NCBI RefSeq assembly: GCF_001368815.1
Contig: NZ_CTEI01000001.1
Location: 1,832,335 to 1,896,334, forward strand
From: Paraliobacillus sp. PM-2
Lineage (GTDB): Bacteria > Bacillota > Bacilli > Bacillales > Amphibacillaceae
DNA: 64,000 nucleotides
Direction: 5' to 3'
The first letter of the stretch is position 1. Each line of letters starts with the position of its first letter. Of the stretch, positions 63,881-64,000 are shown one piece after another. The translations under genes were made by a program, and so were the position numbers. The notes beneath the pieces were generated by a model, which worked only from the letters and a program-made list of their open reading frames with translations, did no database searches and was not told the DNA's origin.

Positions 63881-64000
63881 TTAAGTCCTCGATCGATTAG
63901 TATTCGTCAGCTGCACGTGTCACCACGCTTCCACCTCGAACCTATCTACCTCATCGTCTCTGAGGGATCTTACTCTAAAAGATGGGAAGTCTCATCTTGA
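63881..64000 (-). rRNA. rrl: 23S ribosomal RNA, 3' end (partial)
   Basis: The last 120 nt of 23S; the minus strand ends CTAATCGATCGAGGACTTAA. Cut by the window edge. Confidence 0.94.

Overview
The window is a low-GC chromosome segment from an endospore-forming Bacillaceae bacterium. Gene order follows the Bacillus subtilis origin-proximal block, read here in reverse, from an rRNA operon (right edge) through tmk, holB, abrB, metS, ksgA, veg, purR, spoVG, prs, mfd, spoVT, divIC, spoIIE, tilS and ftsH to folK and lysS (left edge). Sporulation genes (spoIIE, spoVT, spoVG, sspF, yabG, yabP, yabQ, fin, gin) support this. The exact genus cannot be named from the sequence alone; a halophilic or alkaliphilic Bacillaceae relative is a guess.

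Region by region. 1-9.7 kb: lysS (cut by the window edge), folK-folB-folP, cysK, a parvulin foldase, hslO, coaX, ftsH and hpt. 9.7-15.4 kb: tilS, a membrane Ser/Thr kinase, a VWA protein and spoIIE. 15.6-24.4 kb: a block not expected at this place. It has tRNA-Met, an operon apbE-menA-ecfA1-ecfA2-ecfT, and divergently ndh2 (type II NADH dehydrogenase with a membrane C-terminus), an EetB-like membrane protein and a DmkB-like polyprenyl diphosphate synthase. This content matches the flavin-based extracellular electron transfer locus described in Listeria, although eetA and pplA are not here. Rex/Fnr-like palindromes lie between the divergent arms. 24.4-31 kb: two small genes, then yabR, divIC, yabQ, yabP, rqcP, yabN and a flippase. 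31-35 kb: a second inserted block with a ferritin-like protein, ptsG and glcT, including a clear ptsG antiterminator/terminator switch. 35-60 kb: the conserved series spoVT, mfd, fin, pth, ctc, prs, glmU, spoVG, purR, sspF, veg, yabG, ksgA, rnmV, rpfB-like yabE, tatD, metS, abrB, rsmI, yazA, yabB, yabA, ricT, holB, yaaR, darA and tmk. 60-64 kb: an Orn/Lys/Arg decarboxylase, a decayed IS605-type tnpB relic, gin, an unusual two-P-loop ATPase, then 5S and the 3' end of 23S rRNA.

Compared with the B. subtilis order, pabB-pabA-pabC, yazB-dusB, ridA, ispE, xpaC-yaaN and trnSL-Glu are absent from their usual places. Recognisable alternative-sigma promoters (sigma-B for ctc, sigma-F for gin, sigma-G for spoVT and sspF, sigma-H for spoVG) and Spo0A boxes (spoIIE, abrB) link the region to sporulation control. 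All comparisons with other genomes come from memory, not from a search.
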